A stretch of 64,000 nucleotides of DNA from Oasisia sp. SBJ-2009 (taxonomy: Eukaryota; Annelida; Polychaeta; Sabellida; Siboglinidae), in NCBI GenBank assembly GCA_964017155.1, contig OZ024861.1:27830060-27894059 (forward strand), read 5' to 3'. Below the pieces are notes generated by a model that was not told the DNA's origin, ran no database searches, and was given only the letters and a program-made list of their open reading frames with translations. The position numbers and the translations under genes were made by a program. Of the stretch, positions 36,399 to 49,990 are shown in pieces. Each line of letters begins with the position of its first letter. Position 1 is the stretch's first letter.

Positions 36399-38700
36399 GT
36401 AAGTTGACCACCCACCTAGATTCTGCCCCCAGAGGGCAGTATTTACCCTCTACTTTTGTGTTACCAAAAATATTTTATTATTATTTATTTTGTGTTACCA
36501 AAAATGTTCTTGTTTATTAGTATTTAGGTCATAGTTTCTGTGTTGTTTGTCTAAGTATCTAAAGATGGTGATATGTGATTCAGGAATGATATCCTAAAAT
36601 GGATGTCGTGCAACTTGACGGGTTAACATCTCCACAGGGTGATGTAAAACACTGTAGAGTTTGATCCTGGTGTGCCAATTTATTGTTTAGATTTTTCTCT
36701 GTATCAGGTGAAATAACATAGTGGCATTTTGCATCGTCACAGTAAACAATTATTTGTGATTGCACAGTTGTAGTAGAACAAATCAAAGCTACCTCACTTC
36801 TGTCACATCATAAATTGCACATTTTTGTGTAACACCGGTGTGAGATGTTTAACAATTTTATTTCTTAAGATAACTCATCCTTAAACAACACAATCAGTAA
36901 ATAATGTATTCAAGTAATTTTATGTTCTATGTGAGAATGAATGGTTTCTTATATCGAATCTATGAAGATGCAGTATATAAATGTATGTATATATATCTAT
37001 ATATATATATATATACACATATAATATCATCTAATCCTTTTATATCTATGAGGTGAGAAAATAATTCTATCAATATTTTCGTGACTCAGTATCTTAGAAA
37101 ACTACTATTTTGGTCTCCTGTTCGTGTGAACCTAACCTCAATGCTCTGTAGCGCAGTTAAGTTAAATATATCTTATATATCAATCATATTCTTCTTCTTA
37201 TCTATACAAAGTCCTGGGATAACTAGTTCCACTCCTTCATTATCTGGTGAGAAATGTCAGAAATGCCCTCCTAAGTTGATGCTTATACAGGTTTGCTAAT
37301 GAGGCCTAACTAATGCATTACACAGACATATCATTAGCACATACATTCGACTGCTACATGATTCTTAAGCAGTTTCAAAATAGCACACATTCAGCTGGTG
37401 TGTGTATGGTATATAATTGTTTCTGCATAATTACATTTGGTCACATTAGTTGGCCTTCTAACCGGCACCTTATGGTGGGGATTATCTCACCAATTACATG
37501 ATTATCACTTTAGAACAGATCTGTGCAACGCGCATAACTGAATGTCTAATAGGGAACACACAATAGATTACTGTATTGTTGCGATGGTAATTATGTGTTT
37601 GAAATGTCAAGTGTCATATGGTCACATGACCGTCTCTTGTTGGACAAACTCAACCAGTGAAGCAACCTGTCAGTGATGCTAATTAGAACGATTCGATCAA
37701 TCAAGTCAGAATAACACATCTGTTACACACTTGTTTCAGCTAATATAGTACAGCCAATAGACATTGTGTAATTTTTATTTAGTTACTTTTGTAGCATCTA
37801 TAACTATGTTGTTGTATTTAATTTGTAATACCTGGTAATATATTACCATTTGTTCTATCATTACGATGATTTTATAAGATTAAATACAATTATATAGATA
37901 TTTTCTGTTAATATTTTTTATTTTATGTAACATTTGACTTTTACATTAATCTGACAATTGTCACAGTTTCATATAGATTTCTTTGTACACACCTCTTTAT
38001 ATTTTGGCATCTTATTTAAAATGCATCAAACTTCCGATTATACTTAATATTAATTCATTAATAATATTATTGTATTTAATAGAATTATTACAATTGCCTC
38101 TTGTGGTAATTTCCATCCATAAGGAAGTTGGGTGGTCACGTCATTGTTATGGTGTGTATTTGGGTTAGTTTGGAAATTACAATCCAATCTTTGTGAATTT
38201 GTTCATGAATAAGAATGAGCTAAATTCATTAAGTTAATAGATTTGTGCATTCAGGGTATTCTCTTGTGTGTTGTACGTTTGACAATTGATCGTGTGGTGA
38301 CAATTCACAGTAATTCAGACGTGGTTATAAATCATGATGTGGTACAGTTGAGATTTTTTCTCTTACATTGTTTGTTTTATTAGTGATATCCTAGAGAAAA
38401 TGTGGATCTTTAATTTTATTTTAAAGTGGTATTGGTTGGATTAACATACTGCACTTAAAGTAACACACCCTTAATTCAGTTCAATACTTTATTTCTAATT
38501 AAGAATACTTGTCACTTATGATTATTTTTCTGGTTATTTCCAACTGCAATCAGACTATACTTGATTCACAAGTAATTATAATCATAAAAATGTGCATTTA
38601 TTCGAATTTCTGTTTGATTACTTACACAGTGTTGACAATGCAACAGTGAAATCACCAAATCTCCTTTTCCTGTGGCCAATGTAACCATTTAAAACCTGAC
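36399..38700. other. Putative intron sequence
   Basis: AT-rich DNA. TTTTGTGTTACCAAAAAT is repeated directly just after the large exon (36455 and 36489). No further exon is seen. Confidence 0.45.
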
Positions 38701-39439
38701 AGTATTACTTTTGTGGAAAATCATGTTAACTGTAAGCATTCTTGCAGAACTGGTGGGGATATATATATATATATATATTGTTGTACACAGAATATAGTAA
38801 CAGGCAAAGTCAGTTTGACAATATGAGTGTGACACCTTTGTGGCTTTGTAGATATGTATGTTGATAGACAAATCTTGACCAGTGGCCAATCAGTGGCTGA
38901 CCAGTGGTGGTCAGCCAGCTGAACAGACTAGACTGGCTGCCCAGTAGTTGAACAGCTGACACCTTGGAACAATTAAACACCTAGCAATAGACTCTTGGGA
39001 GTCTAACTTTGACTTAGTTAGTTAGAAGCATTGCTTTGAAGTGTGTATTGACCACTATTGTTGGTGTGATTTATCCTGTTGATGCAATGTTTATATAATC
39101 AACAAGTTTACATGAAGGAACTCGATTTGTTTGATTGCAACTTGCCCTGCCCCTGGGTGCAGTCATCAAGGCAGTTTGTCTTCCTCTAGTCAAGTGTTGC
39201 TTTCAACTAGGATTTGGGAGTCTCTTATAGTGCTATGCCTGTAAATGCCTCAGGTAAAAGATACATCTGTTCAGTGATGCTTTCTCTGTAGCTGCGCCAA
39301 CAACCTGGAATCAAACCCCTATACAGTTAAATCTTCTGATACAATAGCCACTTTCATTCCATAAAAAAGTAAAACAAAATTGTTTGAAATTGCATTTACA
39401 AGTGTATACCATAATTTTATATTTCCTGCAATGACATGC
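38701..39439. other. Putative intron with a short (AT)n run
   Basis: About ten AT units lie at 38759-38779; the rest is unremarkable. Confidence 0.5.
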
Positions 39440-39575
39440 TCCGGTGTTCACTTTTGCCCGTCTCTGTCTATGATTACACCAAACGATTTTGTTTTTAGCA
39501 CCTCTGAGCTTGAAATTTCAAGGATATACACTAAAGATGTGTTTCTATTATTGTTATTTAATAATACATGACGAC
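39440..39575 (+). repeat. Interspersed repeat B, copy 1 (SINE-like 3' end)
   Basis: CTATGATTACACCAAACGATTTTGTTTTTAGCACCTCTGAGCTTGAAATTTCAAGGATATA, followed by a TTATTGTTATT tail, matches 60165-60320. This marks a second dispersed family besides the SINE with the TTCACTCAGCTG core. Confidence 0.6.
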
Positions 39576-39589
39576 TAATCATACACAAA

Positions 39590-39770
39590 TATCCACAACT
39601 GCCAGGTACTCAGTCATACAGCTGAGTGAACTGGAGTGAGCGATGTAGAGTGAACAAACTTGCCCAAGGTTCACGATTCAAACCAAAGATTGATAGATAC
39701 AATGCTTTACTTGCTGTTCAAGACACTGCGCTCTTGCAAACAGACATAAAACTGAGACATTCGCACCTGT
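39590..39770 (-). repeat. tRNA-derived SINE copy (minus)
   Basis: On the minus strand it reads GGTTTGAATCGTGAACCTTGGGCAAGTTTGTTCACT, then the core CCAGTTCACTCAGCTGTATGACTGAGTACCTGGCAG. This is the same order as the copy at 22.9 kb. Confidence 0.7.
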
Positions 39771-40091
39771 ATCAACATTGTGGTTTAGACAGACTCGGTG
39801 GAATCACCAAGATCAAAGGAACAAGTCACACACGGGACAAAACAGACTTGATGCTATAAGGCAACCGCTGAACAGTGAACACTGACAACAAATGTAGAAT
39901 TAGTCACAACTTTTACATGTACCATGATGGTTATGTTATTAACTTTCCCAGTTGTATTTACATAAAATTAAACACACTATTATAATAATATAATAATAAT
40001 ATAGCTTTATTCGCAGTGTACATTTCATGTAAAATAGGAACATGATCTGGCGTTTGACTCAGTGCAGCTGTGGCTATATAAAACAAAATAA

Positions 40092-40155
<64 letters not shown>

Positions 40156-42270
40156 TTGTATAATGTTCTTTCAAATGATAAATTATCCATTAAAATTTAC
40201 ATTTTTGATCAAATAAATAAATATCTCTAAGATGTCCTTTAAAAATAAAAAATAAATATCTATTTAAAAATAATTATGCTAAGCTAATACATAACTATTA
40301 CATATCTAAAATGTCCTTTAAGATGATAAATTATCTATTTAGAAATTATATATTAAGCTAATAATTATGGCAACTTTTGCAAAAACAGTTGTGCCACAGA
40401 ACTGGCAGCTTGTGACAGCTTCCCCCAAGTTATGTGACGGCTGAACACGTCATTTGCACTCCCAGTCACAGTGGCTGTGGCGTTTGTCACCAGCTGTCAC
40501 AGTGTCACCCGGTTTGACACTCGGAACAATGACAGTCATGTTCTTTGTCACAAGTTCTGCCTTGGGCCGGGGAAGTTGGCAAAGGTCGTTTAGTGAGGCG
40601 TGACACTTTCCAGGGTGGTGACTGGTGACAGCGGCCTGTGACGACAAACTGTAGAGGACAGAAGAAACATTCATAAAGACCTTGTTAGTGTCTTATTACT
40701 CACAATAGAACAACATAACAACATAAAGGAGTTTCTGTATGTGTTACGTTGTTAAAATATTGTTTTGCTCCCCTCACCAATACTAAGTAAAGGTAATGGC
40801 AGCCTGCTGTGCTTTGCTTGGTTTATGGAGCGAGAGATAGCAAGAAACAAATGTGGGTAGAAAATGGCAATGCCCTTTAATTTCTTATTAACAAGTAAAG
40901 GAGAAGACAAATAGTATACAAGACTATGAGCATTGCCGTTGGCCTAGATAAATAAAGCAAATCCCCTTAAAAGTAAATAGGTGTCATGTTTGTCAATGGG
41001 GATTGCACGAGAAATTATCTAAGCAACTAGCTGTCTAAGCAGAATAAATGTGGGGGCCAGAAACCACCTAACAACCCCCAAATATTGTTTATTGTATGTA
41101 CAATGTATTCAGACATGTGATCAAAATAACTAAATTGTGTCCACAGGGCAACTGTCAGACACACGCCATGCACACATCTGGCTAATTGCCATATCTCAAT
41201 CCACGAAATCGAAACAAGCCATAGTCATTTATTATTTAAACACATTTATGTCCAACACCATTTTACTGCGCTGTATAGAGATATAACGTATGTTGATTTG
41301 GTGATTTTGCTAGTGGCGTGTTTAACAAATATGTGTCTGAATGATAATAATTCTGTTTCTTAATATAGCATTTTTAAGGCTAATCAAAGTGCTTCACATT
41401 AACGTGATGTATAATATACTCATCTTAGTAAAAGTTCTCCAAAACACAGACAGCCATGCACCAAACTGTGAGAAAATACAAGTTTTAATTAATTTTCTCA
41501 GGCTTTTTACAGAATCTGATGAATGTAATTTGTTTGTCTCTGGTTTGATACGAAGAACACGCAATGATATCTCTGTCACACAACACTGTCTCTCTCTCTG
41601 TCTCTCTCGTGACTGCCTCAGTCTCATTGTGATGGTGACATGCATTGAAATGAAAGGGCGTCTTAAATCACAAACGCCCCATTCAGACACAGGGCATGTA
41701 GACAAGTTGATGGTATCTTATGGCCCTCTCTGTGTCATGTCACAAATAGGTCATTTCACAGGTAAAGCCATCGGGCAGGTGTATGTCAGGTAAGGGATGT
41801 TTGCGTAGGTAGTAGGTAGACAGGTGAAGAGATAATAGTGACAACTGACATGTTTCTGTCATTGTGGTTGCGATGGTGACGAAGCGTGACGGTGTTTCTG
41901 GTTTAAATCAAATCGTCTTTAGATAACAGCGGCTCAGTTTGAGCTGTGTCGTCAGCAGGTTGACTACAGTTGGTAGTTAGTGTCGGCAATTGTAGTCGAC
42001 ACTTCAGTGGAAGTGTGACTTCAGAGATGACACCTAAAGACGATTATGTTTTAATGATTTGTCCAACTTGTATTGTCACGAAGGTGTTTCTGGTTGTTAT
42101 GACAGACATCGGTGGATGTTTTTTTTGACCACACTGACAGTTTTGTCGTAGTATAAACTACACACAATTTAATATGTTGACCTTACTAATATGTTAATGG
42201 ACCACAGGATTATGAGTATTACTTGTTTTGGACAGTAAAGGTGTACATTGTACTTGCAGAATAGCTGTAC
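39771..42270. other. Putative intron, with (AT)n at 40097-40151
   Basis: It holds an (AT)n tract of about 27 units and, at 41341-41405, a second copy of the GTTTCTTAATATA...GCTTCACATT repeat seen at 13.6 kb. A 150-codon frame starting in that repeat (41341-41793) has no domain or supporting signals. Confidence 0.5.
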
Positions 42271-42655
42271 ACTGTGTGTGTGAGTGTGTATGCATGTGTG
42301 AGTGTGTATGTGTGTATGCATGTGTATGTGTGCATCTGTGTGTGAGTGTAATTGTGTATGTGTGTGAGTGTATATATGTGTGAATGTGTATATGCATGTG
42401 TGAGTGTGTATGCATGTGTGAGTATATGCATATGTGAGTGTGTGTGTGTGTGTGTGCGTGTGTGCGTGTGTGCGTGTGTGCGTGTGTGCGTGTGTGCATG
42501 TGTGAGTGTGCATGTGTGAGTGTGCATGTGTGAGTGTGTGTGTAATGTGTATGTGTGTGAGAGTATGTGTGTGTGAGTGTGTAATACTGTGTATGTATGT
42601 GTGTATGTGTGTGTATATGTGAGTGTGTATGCATGTGTGAGAGTGTATATGATTG
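42271..42655. repeat. (GT)n-rich microsatellite, irregular
   Basis: Runs of TG interrupted by GAGTGTG, GCATGTG and TATGTG units. It reads as His/Thr repeats on the minus strand, an artefact. Confidence 0.95.
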
Positions 42656-42837
42656 GTCATGAAAGAAAGGGTGAATTGGATATTTAGTGAGTGTTCAAAT
42701 AGTTATTCAAGTATAATGCCACATTCAGATTCACAACCAACCATAAATCAAAAAAAGAAAAAAATTATGTTTCAGATGCAATATAGAAAATAGTTTACTG
42801 TGAATTTATTTTAGCATAATTTATTTCCTGCAAGAAA

Positions 42838-43030
42838 ATGTTCACTGGACAAATGTTTGGTAAGCAGATGTTCTGCAAGCAAATGTTCTGCTAGCAAATG
42901 TCTAGTTAGAACATGTTCTGTCAGTACATTTCTGTGAGCAAATGTCCAGTGAGCAAGTGTCCTGTCAACAAATCTGCTGTGAGCAAGTTTTCCATGAGCA
43001 ATGAGCAATTATCCTTTGAGGAAATGTTGT
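42838..43030 (+). repeat. Degenerate array related to the 15-bp minisatellite
   Basis: Irregular 14-16 bp units of the type (G)AGCAAATGT(T/C)C(T/A)G(T/C)... include CACTGGACAAATGTT and CCAGTGAGCAAGTGTCC. They resemble GGACAACTGTCCACTG of the array at 18.3 kb. Confidence 0.55.
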
Positions 43031-44478
43031 CGTTAACAAATATGTTCAGGAAACAAATGTCAGTTTTCCATGTATTTCACATGCTAAGATTCTATTGTGA
43101 TTCCCAAAATGTAACCATGGCCCAAAATACATCACTATATTCGAACAGATTATTGTGATTAAATAAAAAATATAAACCAAATATTCATACATTTCGATAA
43201 ACTGGTAAACATCTACAAAAACAAGAAATGGAATTTATAATAATTATAAAACGTTCCACTGGAAAAGCTGCCCTTGGCAGTAACCAGCTGCCCATCATAC
43301 TGGCACCCAGTGCCTCCAACAATATCATAAACTAAATCAATCTTCATTTACCTTGCATTCTGATGTGGGCTCAAGTTTGATTTCTGTCAACTTTGGCAGT
43401 TTGGTGTTTCTGGCGATTAACGGTAACAAGATTAAAGATAACAACAGGTTATTGTTAGATAACAGTCTGGCAATTGTATCTTGGTCTGGGTGTGATTGTT
43501 TGGTGGAAATATTACGAGCAAGCATAGCTTTATGTAGAGACCCATCCACCCGTCATTTGGACAGGTAAACACCAATATGGATGGGTAGAATATGGGTGGA
43601 TGGCTGGTGGATGGGTAAAAAAATGAAGGAGAAAAAAAGTCTTGCAAACCCATAGATATTGTTTGTTATGCCTTGAAAGTGAGTGTAAATGGTGTCACAT
43701 GTGTGTTTGTAGCCCATTTCAGGTCATCAGACTAATTTGAAAGTTTGTAAACTAGCTTAACAGTTAACATCCATGTGTCCACCAAAACATGTGTGACTGG
43801 CAATCATGTTATCCTGCATAAAGCCCTGTGAGCAAGTGACCAAAAGCAGATCAATAGATCTTGAATATAATCTGTTCTCTGCTGTTTGTGGGTTACTTAG
43901 GGTCTGTCTTGTACAGTTTCCCTCAACCGCCCTCTGCTGTACTCTGTCTGTAACAGTCTTGTCACCCCACCTGTCCATATCACTTCTCTTCTCATAAATC
44001 TCCCCTCTAAGCTGCACTGTACCCTCAATTTCTTTCCCCCAGCCATTTTTAGTGTCCATTATAATGTTTTATGTAGCCAGGGTCAAGTCTCCTGTGGTCA
44101 GCCAGCTGTGGGCTTTGATCTAACATGTCATTATAGTGCAATTAAATTATAGATGTTAAGGCAGTTTTTTCTAAGGTGCTCAATCTTCAAGATTAAAAAC
44201 ATAAAATAATTAAGTCAAGGACGGGGCTAAAGATGGAAGCATGCTCAAACATGTGTCTGTGAATATTGTAACAGAATTAATAATGAAAAAGTAAAATGCA
44301 TTACCTTGTCCACAACAAAATTAATCAACATTTTATGGTGGGATAAAACTGGCTATTGCAAACTACAGCTTTGTGACAGGAGATTAGAAAATACAGAGTT
44401 CCTAAGTGCACGTTTTGTAAGTAATTTTTTCGTCTTGTATTGGATAGGTGTTTTATAATATGACTGAAAAAGCATCAT

Positions 44479-44479
<1 letters not shown>
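43031..44479. other. Putative intron sequence
   Basis: No exon is recognised. Short frames at 43337-44059 on both strands have no recognisable content. Confidence 0.45.
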
Positions 44480-44511
<32 letters not shown>

Positions 44512-44513
44512 TA

Positions 44514-44606
<93 letters not shown>
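44480..44606. repeat. (AT)n microsatellite
   Basis: Long TA tracts with two TTATATA interruptions. Confidence 0.97.
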
Positions 44607-44607
<1 letters not shown>

Positions 44608-46716
44608 CACATTTATGATAAATGTAATCTCAGTTATTTGGAGTTATTTTTGGGATGTGATTTTTACAACTTGACATGCAATTATTTTTAGTTAATTTAT
44701 TTTTTGATAGAACTAGACGGTCGTGGAGTTTCATGTAACATGAACACAAAAGTATAATGAGACAAATGTTATATATTTTATAAATAAAGTATTTGTTATT
44801 TAGCATTTGTCTTGCTTACATCATAAACTTATTGTGTACTTTTTTTAGATGTTAATAAATTTATTAAATATGAGCATTCACACGATCTAATTATGTGTGC
44901 AATTAGCAAGCTCACCCTTCAGCGACTGGATTCAACGAAAACCCCAAGTGTTGTAATCCAGCTGTTAACAGTTTGTTCCTGTTGACTTTGCCACTTCATC
45001 AGTCGCTTTCATTCCAAAAGCAGTTTGATCAACACACAATTTGTTTTCCTCGGTCCAGTGGTTATAACCAGTCAGCTGGATACATCTTCTCTGTGACACC
45101 AGTCACGAGTCTGTGTTAGTGGTGGTGATTACAAAGATATCACAGCCCCATACACAGTCCAACCAGTGCTCATCCATGCCACAAACCCACACAATTGCAA
45201 CAGTATTGTCTTCCAGAACAAAGCCCAGATTGAATGTTTACACAAGAGCAGGGATATCAGTCTTTGGGATTGGGTCTTTCTGATAGTTGCCCCTCCCCCC
45301 ACCCCCAGACCATTGTCTACAGGAAGACAGGAGATGATTGCATCAACAGGATGAAGTAGACTGTCTTTGTCTGTGTGTGGGAAGCTTTTAGTTGGCCTCA
45401 CCTCGGCTCCAGATGTCATGTTCCACACTTGAGTGGTCATTGTGGTCTGTAATAATTGCTCTGTTCCATTCACAGTTGTGTCTGGTTTGTTGGTAATTTC
45501 TTTTTGTTTCACTGACAACTTCTCAGAGCTAGTGTCAATAGCTCTGACAAACACAACTTTCAGGTCAAACTTATCTCTCTCACATTGTTAATAACTAAGG
45601 GAAACTGTCGGTTATGGAGAATATTACTACTTCTGTTTCATATTCACTTTCATCTGGTCGCAAATTTTGCCATTTTAATTTTGTGGTGTGGATAAGGAGA
45701 GAGAAAAGCAATTTAGTTTTATGTAGATGTCAATACAGAGGAAAGGTGATGGGAAAGGTTTTTAAAGGATTTTAATATAATGTGATCGCAACTGTACAAA
45801 TATTGCTGAACCAACTGCAAAGTTTTTTGGTCAAATATTACAATTTAGCTGCAAAGAAAATCAACATGACAGATGCTCCTTGTGAGATATATTTTACCAA
45901 AAAGAAAGTGACTTTGTGTGTGTGGCTATTTGCAGGGGATCTTTCCATCACAACAAACATAAACATCTCACCCTCAACAGCTGTTGTTATCTGCAAATTA
46001 GTAAACCTTTGCCACGTAAGTATGTTTTCGGGTGGCAAAAAATCTTGCAAAAAAGGAATCATCTTAAAATTGCTGGCGTTGTTTTCATGTACCCTGAAAT
46101 AAATGATTGACCTGCACTTTGAAAATAGGGATTTGGGAGAAGGACATGATTATCCCGGATATCTCTCTGTGGGTGGAGGATACGTGGTGCCACCTAGTGA
46201 CTCCGTACGGTACTAGCCAGCCACTTAGTGTATGAGGAGTGCTTGTCTGTCACGGCAACTCATCGTTTGTTTGATCAGGAACAAGCAGTGTTTGTCTTGT
46301 GTGTTGTGTTTGTCGTGTGTGTTTTGCACAAGTACAATGCATCGTTCATTCCATTCTGTGGCTGACTCATGAAAACATCAGTTGTCAGCTCTCTGTGTTT
46401 GTTGATATTGTATGTTGGGCAGAAGTTACTGACCAGAGAATGTTGCGAATTTGTGCGGTTTAGAGCAAATGCGTTGAGCACATAAACAGTGGAGGTGAGA
46501 TAATACTTGTATAGATCTGTCCCATCAGGTGAACGGTTACAACGGTTAGAGTCCAGACTTAAGGCACTCAGGGCATTTAGGACAGTCATGATAGCTATAA
46601 ATTGTTTAGAGACACAATTAGATAAGATAAGAAGATCAGCTTTATTGCCATGTGTTTTCATTGCAGTTACAATAAACTAGTATTGTGTGTTGGGTCGTCA
46701 TACAAGTATGTTCAGA
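44607..46716. other. Putative intron sequence
   Basis: A 141-codon minus-strand frame (45129-45554) and shorter ones lack domains, splice signals and a plausible promoter. I do not call them. Confidence 0.45.
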
Positions 46717-46778
46717 TGGTACATGTGAGTGTACCAAACGATTATTATCATAATCGTTTGGTACACTCACATGTACCA
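46717..46778. repeat. Perfect 29-bp-arm hairpin
   Basis: TGGTACATGTGAGTGTACC continuing to AACGATTAT is followed, after a 4-base TTATC-type loop, by its exact complement. A further direct copy of ACCAAACGATTATGATAA follows. It may be a very young palindrome or a precursor-like stem-loop. Confidence 0.92.
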
Positions 46779-47804
46779 AACGATTATGATAAAATATACT
46801 ACTTTAAATTAAATAAATAAATAAGACCAACCACATACAATAGGTCCGAATAAAAAGTTGTTCTGTAAAACATTGATAAAGAATAGTTTGTACGATCTAG
46901 TATAATATAAAATCATAAAATGTAGAATAAACTAATATATAATAAATTATGTTAGGTATACAGACTAAAAACACATTAATTTTGAACACATAGGAAGAAG
47001 TCCATAAAATGTGATGCTTCAGGTGCTGTTTTCTTTTTCAGTCTTCCACTGCCTAGTTATTCTTTTTAATCACAGTATTTTGACAGCTTTCAGTGGCTTT
47101 CAGCAGACCAACTCTGCTACTGTGTCACCATCTACTGACAGTTTGATGACAGCTAAACGTAGCCAAAACATGACAAAAAATTAAGTTGGGTTGGAAAATC
47201 AAGAAGCGAAACCAAAACAGTTAGCAGAATCTTTATTTAGGTAAACTAATAATGTTAAAGCTATGTTTTTGTTGTAGTTATAATAATCATGATTTGATAG
47301 TGTTTAGCAGGTTATTTTATAAACCTATCTAAAGTTTTTTTTTACATATATTGTGACATTTTATATAGTATAATATATACCGGGTGACTTATTATGACAC
47401 ATCTGTCAACATATTAATTGTCAATTGTGGCAATTCATGACATGTCGTTTTGTGTCATTGACATGGCGTCAATGACATGTGACATATCTTAATTTGACAG
47501 AGTTGATGACACTTTTACCACTGAACTGCTCAATCTCGCCCTCCCCCCCCCCCCAGTGACCAGTGGGTAGTGTGTCACATCAAAGTCAGTCCGGTGTGTA
47601 TGTTTCTCACCCCACCTGTCTGACCCCCCAGTGTCCTATTCACCCTGTTGTTTGCCTTTTGTGGGTTGCTAATTTTATCCCTTCCCTTTGATACCTTTGA
47701 TTGGGACCTTCCCCTGGGAGTGACTGGAAGGTGTAGCAGGGAACAAAGGGACTAAATTTAGCAATGATGTCATAGCAGGGATAAGACCAGGGAAGAAGGC
47801 CCAG
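46779..47804. other. Putative intron sequence
   Basis: AT-rich DNA. GTCATTGACATGGCGTCAATGAC near 47456 is a short palindrome, and a C-run lies at 47536. No exon is seen. Confidence 0.45.
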
Positions 47805-47970
47805 TCTCTTCCCAGTGGACAGTTGCCCAGTGGACCATACCAAGTTTATTGATTACATGTCATGATTTTATTACATTTACAAATTTTGTGTATCTCTGGG
47901 CAACTGTCCACATTTTTATTTGACCTCTGGACGAATGTCCACTGGGCGAATGGATGTCCACTAGGGGCGG
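47805..47970. repeat. Minisatellite-bearing element, solo form
   Basis: On the left, CCCAGTGGACAGTTGCCCAGTGGAC is the inverted form of the 15-bp unit. On the right, GGGCAACTGTCCAC and GAATGTCCACTGGGCGAATG are the direct form. The sequence between (GATTTTATTACATTTA..., ATTTTTATTTGACC) aligns with the unique sequence just left of the large array (GATATTATTACATTTA..., ATTTGTATTTGACC at 18.21-18.28 kb). This is a dispersed element, of which the 18.3-kb array may be an amplified copy. Confidence 0.65.
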
Positions 47971-48334
47971 GAAAACATGGGTGGGAGTAATTTAGTGGGA
48001 GGAAGACTTTAAAATAATGCAACACTAACCACAAAAAGATGATGTGTCCAAAGTCAATGGAATTGTATTGCATTTCAGTAAGTGCTACTAATAGGAATAT
48101 ATTTTTTTTCTCCTCTCACTGTGGCTGCCGTAGGACGACACCCACAAACACACCTGTATTTCAAGTAAGGCAGCATTTCCCATCTAGAGCAGGGAATCTA
48201 TTATCTTCAGAGGGGTAATTTGGAGGGTGTCAGATCCACTTACAACATAATCCTCTGAGTCATTAGGGGGCTTATGTTGAGGGGGTCCACTGTGAGAGGC
48301 AGGGGTAATTCAGGTGGGCTATGGTAATTTAGGG

Positions 48335-48440
48335 TTGGAGGTTTAAAGTTCTAGTTGTAATATAATTTGCAGTATGGTGGTCCTTGTGGGTTTAAAATTC
48401 TAGATGAAATGTAATTTGCAGTATGGTGCATCTTGTACAA
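48335..48440 (+). repeat. Tandem duplication, unit of about 60 bp
   Basis: GGTTTAAAGTTCTAGTTGTAATATAATTTGCAGTATGGTG is followed by a similar GGTTTAAAATTCTAGATGAAATGTAATTTGCAGTATGGTG. Confidence 0.8.
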
Positions 48441-49990
48441 AGCATGTGTAATTGTGTATCCTCAAATATTGAAAGATGTATTTTAAATTAACTTTTTAAT
48501 TAATAGTTATAAATAATTTATATTAAAAGGAACTGCTCGTTAATTGTTCAAAATAATAATTGTGTAATAACTAATTTGTAGTACTATATTAAATTAATCT
48601 GAAAAAACTTTCTGGTATGCGTTATAACTATATTTCTGTTGTTTACATGTATGTCTGAAACATGTAAATTATTTATTACTTGTTGTCAATTTTACTGCAA
48701 CTTTAACCTTAGTCTGATGAATATCCATTGTTTTCTAATGTGTTTGTGGACACTGTTAAAAAGGTAAAATATTGTGAATATTACGATAGCTCCACTATGA
48801 ATTAATCTAACAAACATATTGACTAACACGTGACATTGTATGCAATAAATAATTAAACCATGACAAATACACCCTGATCACAATCCAATTAATTGGGTGT
48901 ACTGGTAATTTTAGGCAGCACTTAATTATAATGTTGGCTGTTGTAATTATATTCTGATAAACGAAACCCAACATGCACTTTAATACTAAATATATAAAAC
49001 ACATTTTAAAATTGTTATTGTAATTGTTATATGTAGTTTCACGAATAGTTGTTAATTGCAGTAAATCATTAATTGATATAAGCTTAATTTATGAAAACTT
49101 GACAATTAATATATGTATTGAATAAACGGGTGGATAAATTTATAATCACATTTTATACAGGGCATGTGTGTGGATGATCAAGATTAGATTGCGTAACTAG
49201 CAAATCTTTGATATTGGATCTATGTAGAAATGGTTCTAAGGTTTCCTGCTTTTAAAACGTCTCCAATTGTTCAGTTTGATGCGCAGGTTGACAGGATAAT
49301 GTCCTTGCCATCTGGCATACAATAACCATAACATCTGTCTTGTTTACGACAGGCTCCATAAAAAACGAGCTGTTTCCATGGTTACTAGCAGCTAGTGCAT
49401 CTAACAGGCCACTTCAGGTTAAATAGACTTTTCCTGAATGTTATCTCTTTGATGGTAGTAGTTATAATTTGCAATACCCAGAGTCACAGCTCTGGCACAA
49501 GAGTGATGTCTTTCATAAGTTATGATGTGTCCATTTTGTTGTGAGTGTTAAAAATAACTGCCACAAATGTAGGGTGAATGTGATGATAATAATAGACTGC
49601 CTGGGGGGGGTGACAGGCTATTGTGAGGGCACAGGCCACAGGTAGCTGCTAGCTAGGCCATCTGCCTGTCTTCACACAAGGGGTATTATCTTCCCCCATG
49701 ATTGGCTCAGCCTAATTACCCTGTAAACAGTGCCCAGCCCAGCCCTCAGCAGGCAGCTCAATGCTGGTTGGCCGGTTTGAATTTTCAAACTGTCATCATG
49801 GTGTTGTGTCATGTAGTGACCAGCCCAGCTCTAGCCAGGGGTCAAGCCTAGTGGGCTCATTGGGTTATGTAACCAGCTGACTTGACCAGGCCAGTACCAG
49901 TGGTCAAGGAGTGAGGGAGTGGATTTTATCAGAGTGCATGCAGGAAGTGTGGTGATTGTGGATGGTTTTATCTGGATGTTTTTACCTGTG
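48441..49990. other. Putative intron sequence
   Basis: AT-rich, then GC-richer after about 49.6 kb. No exon is recognised. Confidence 0.45.

Noticed and set aside
41341..41793. 150-codon plus-strand frame
   Set aside because: Its start lies in a dispersed repeat shared with 13.6 kb and it contains no domain.
42169..42660. His/Thr-repeat frames in the (GT)n array
   Set aside because: Pure simple-sequence translation; likewise the 62794-63292 and 25173-25373 frames.
45129..45554. 141-codon minus-strand frame
   Set aside because: No domain, no splice or promoter signal, and located in what looks like an intron; its length is not exceptional for this sequence.
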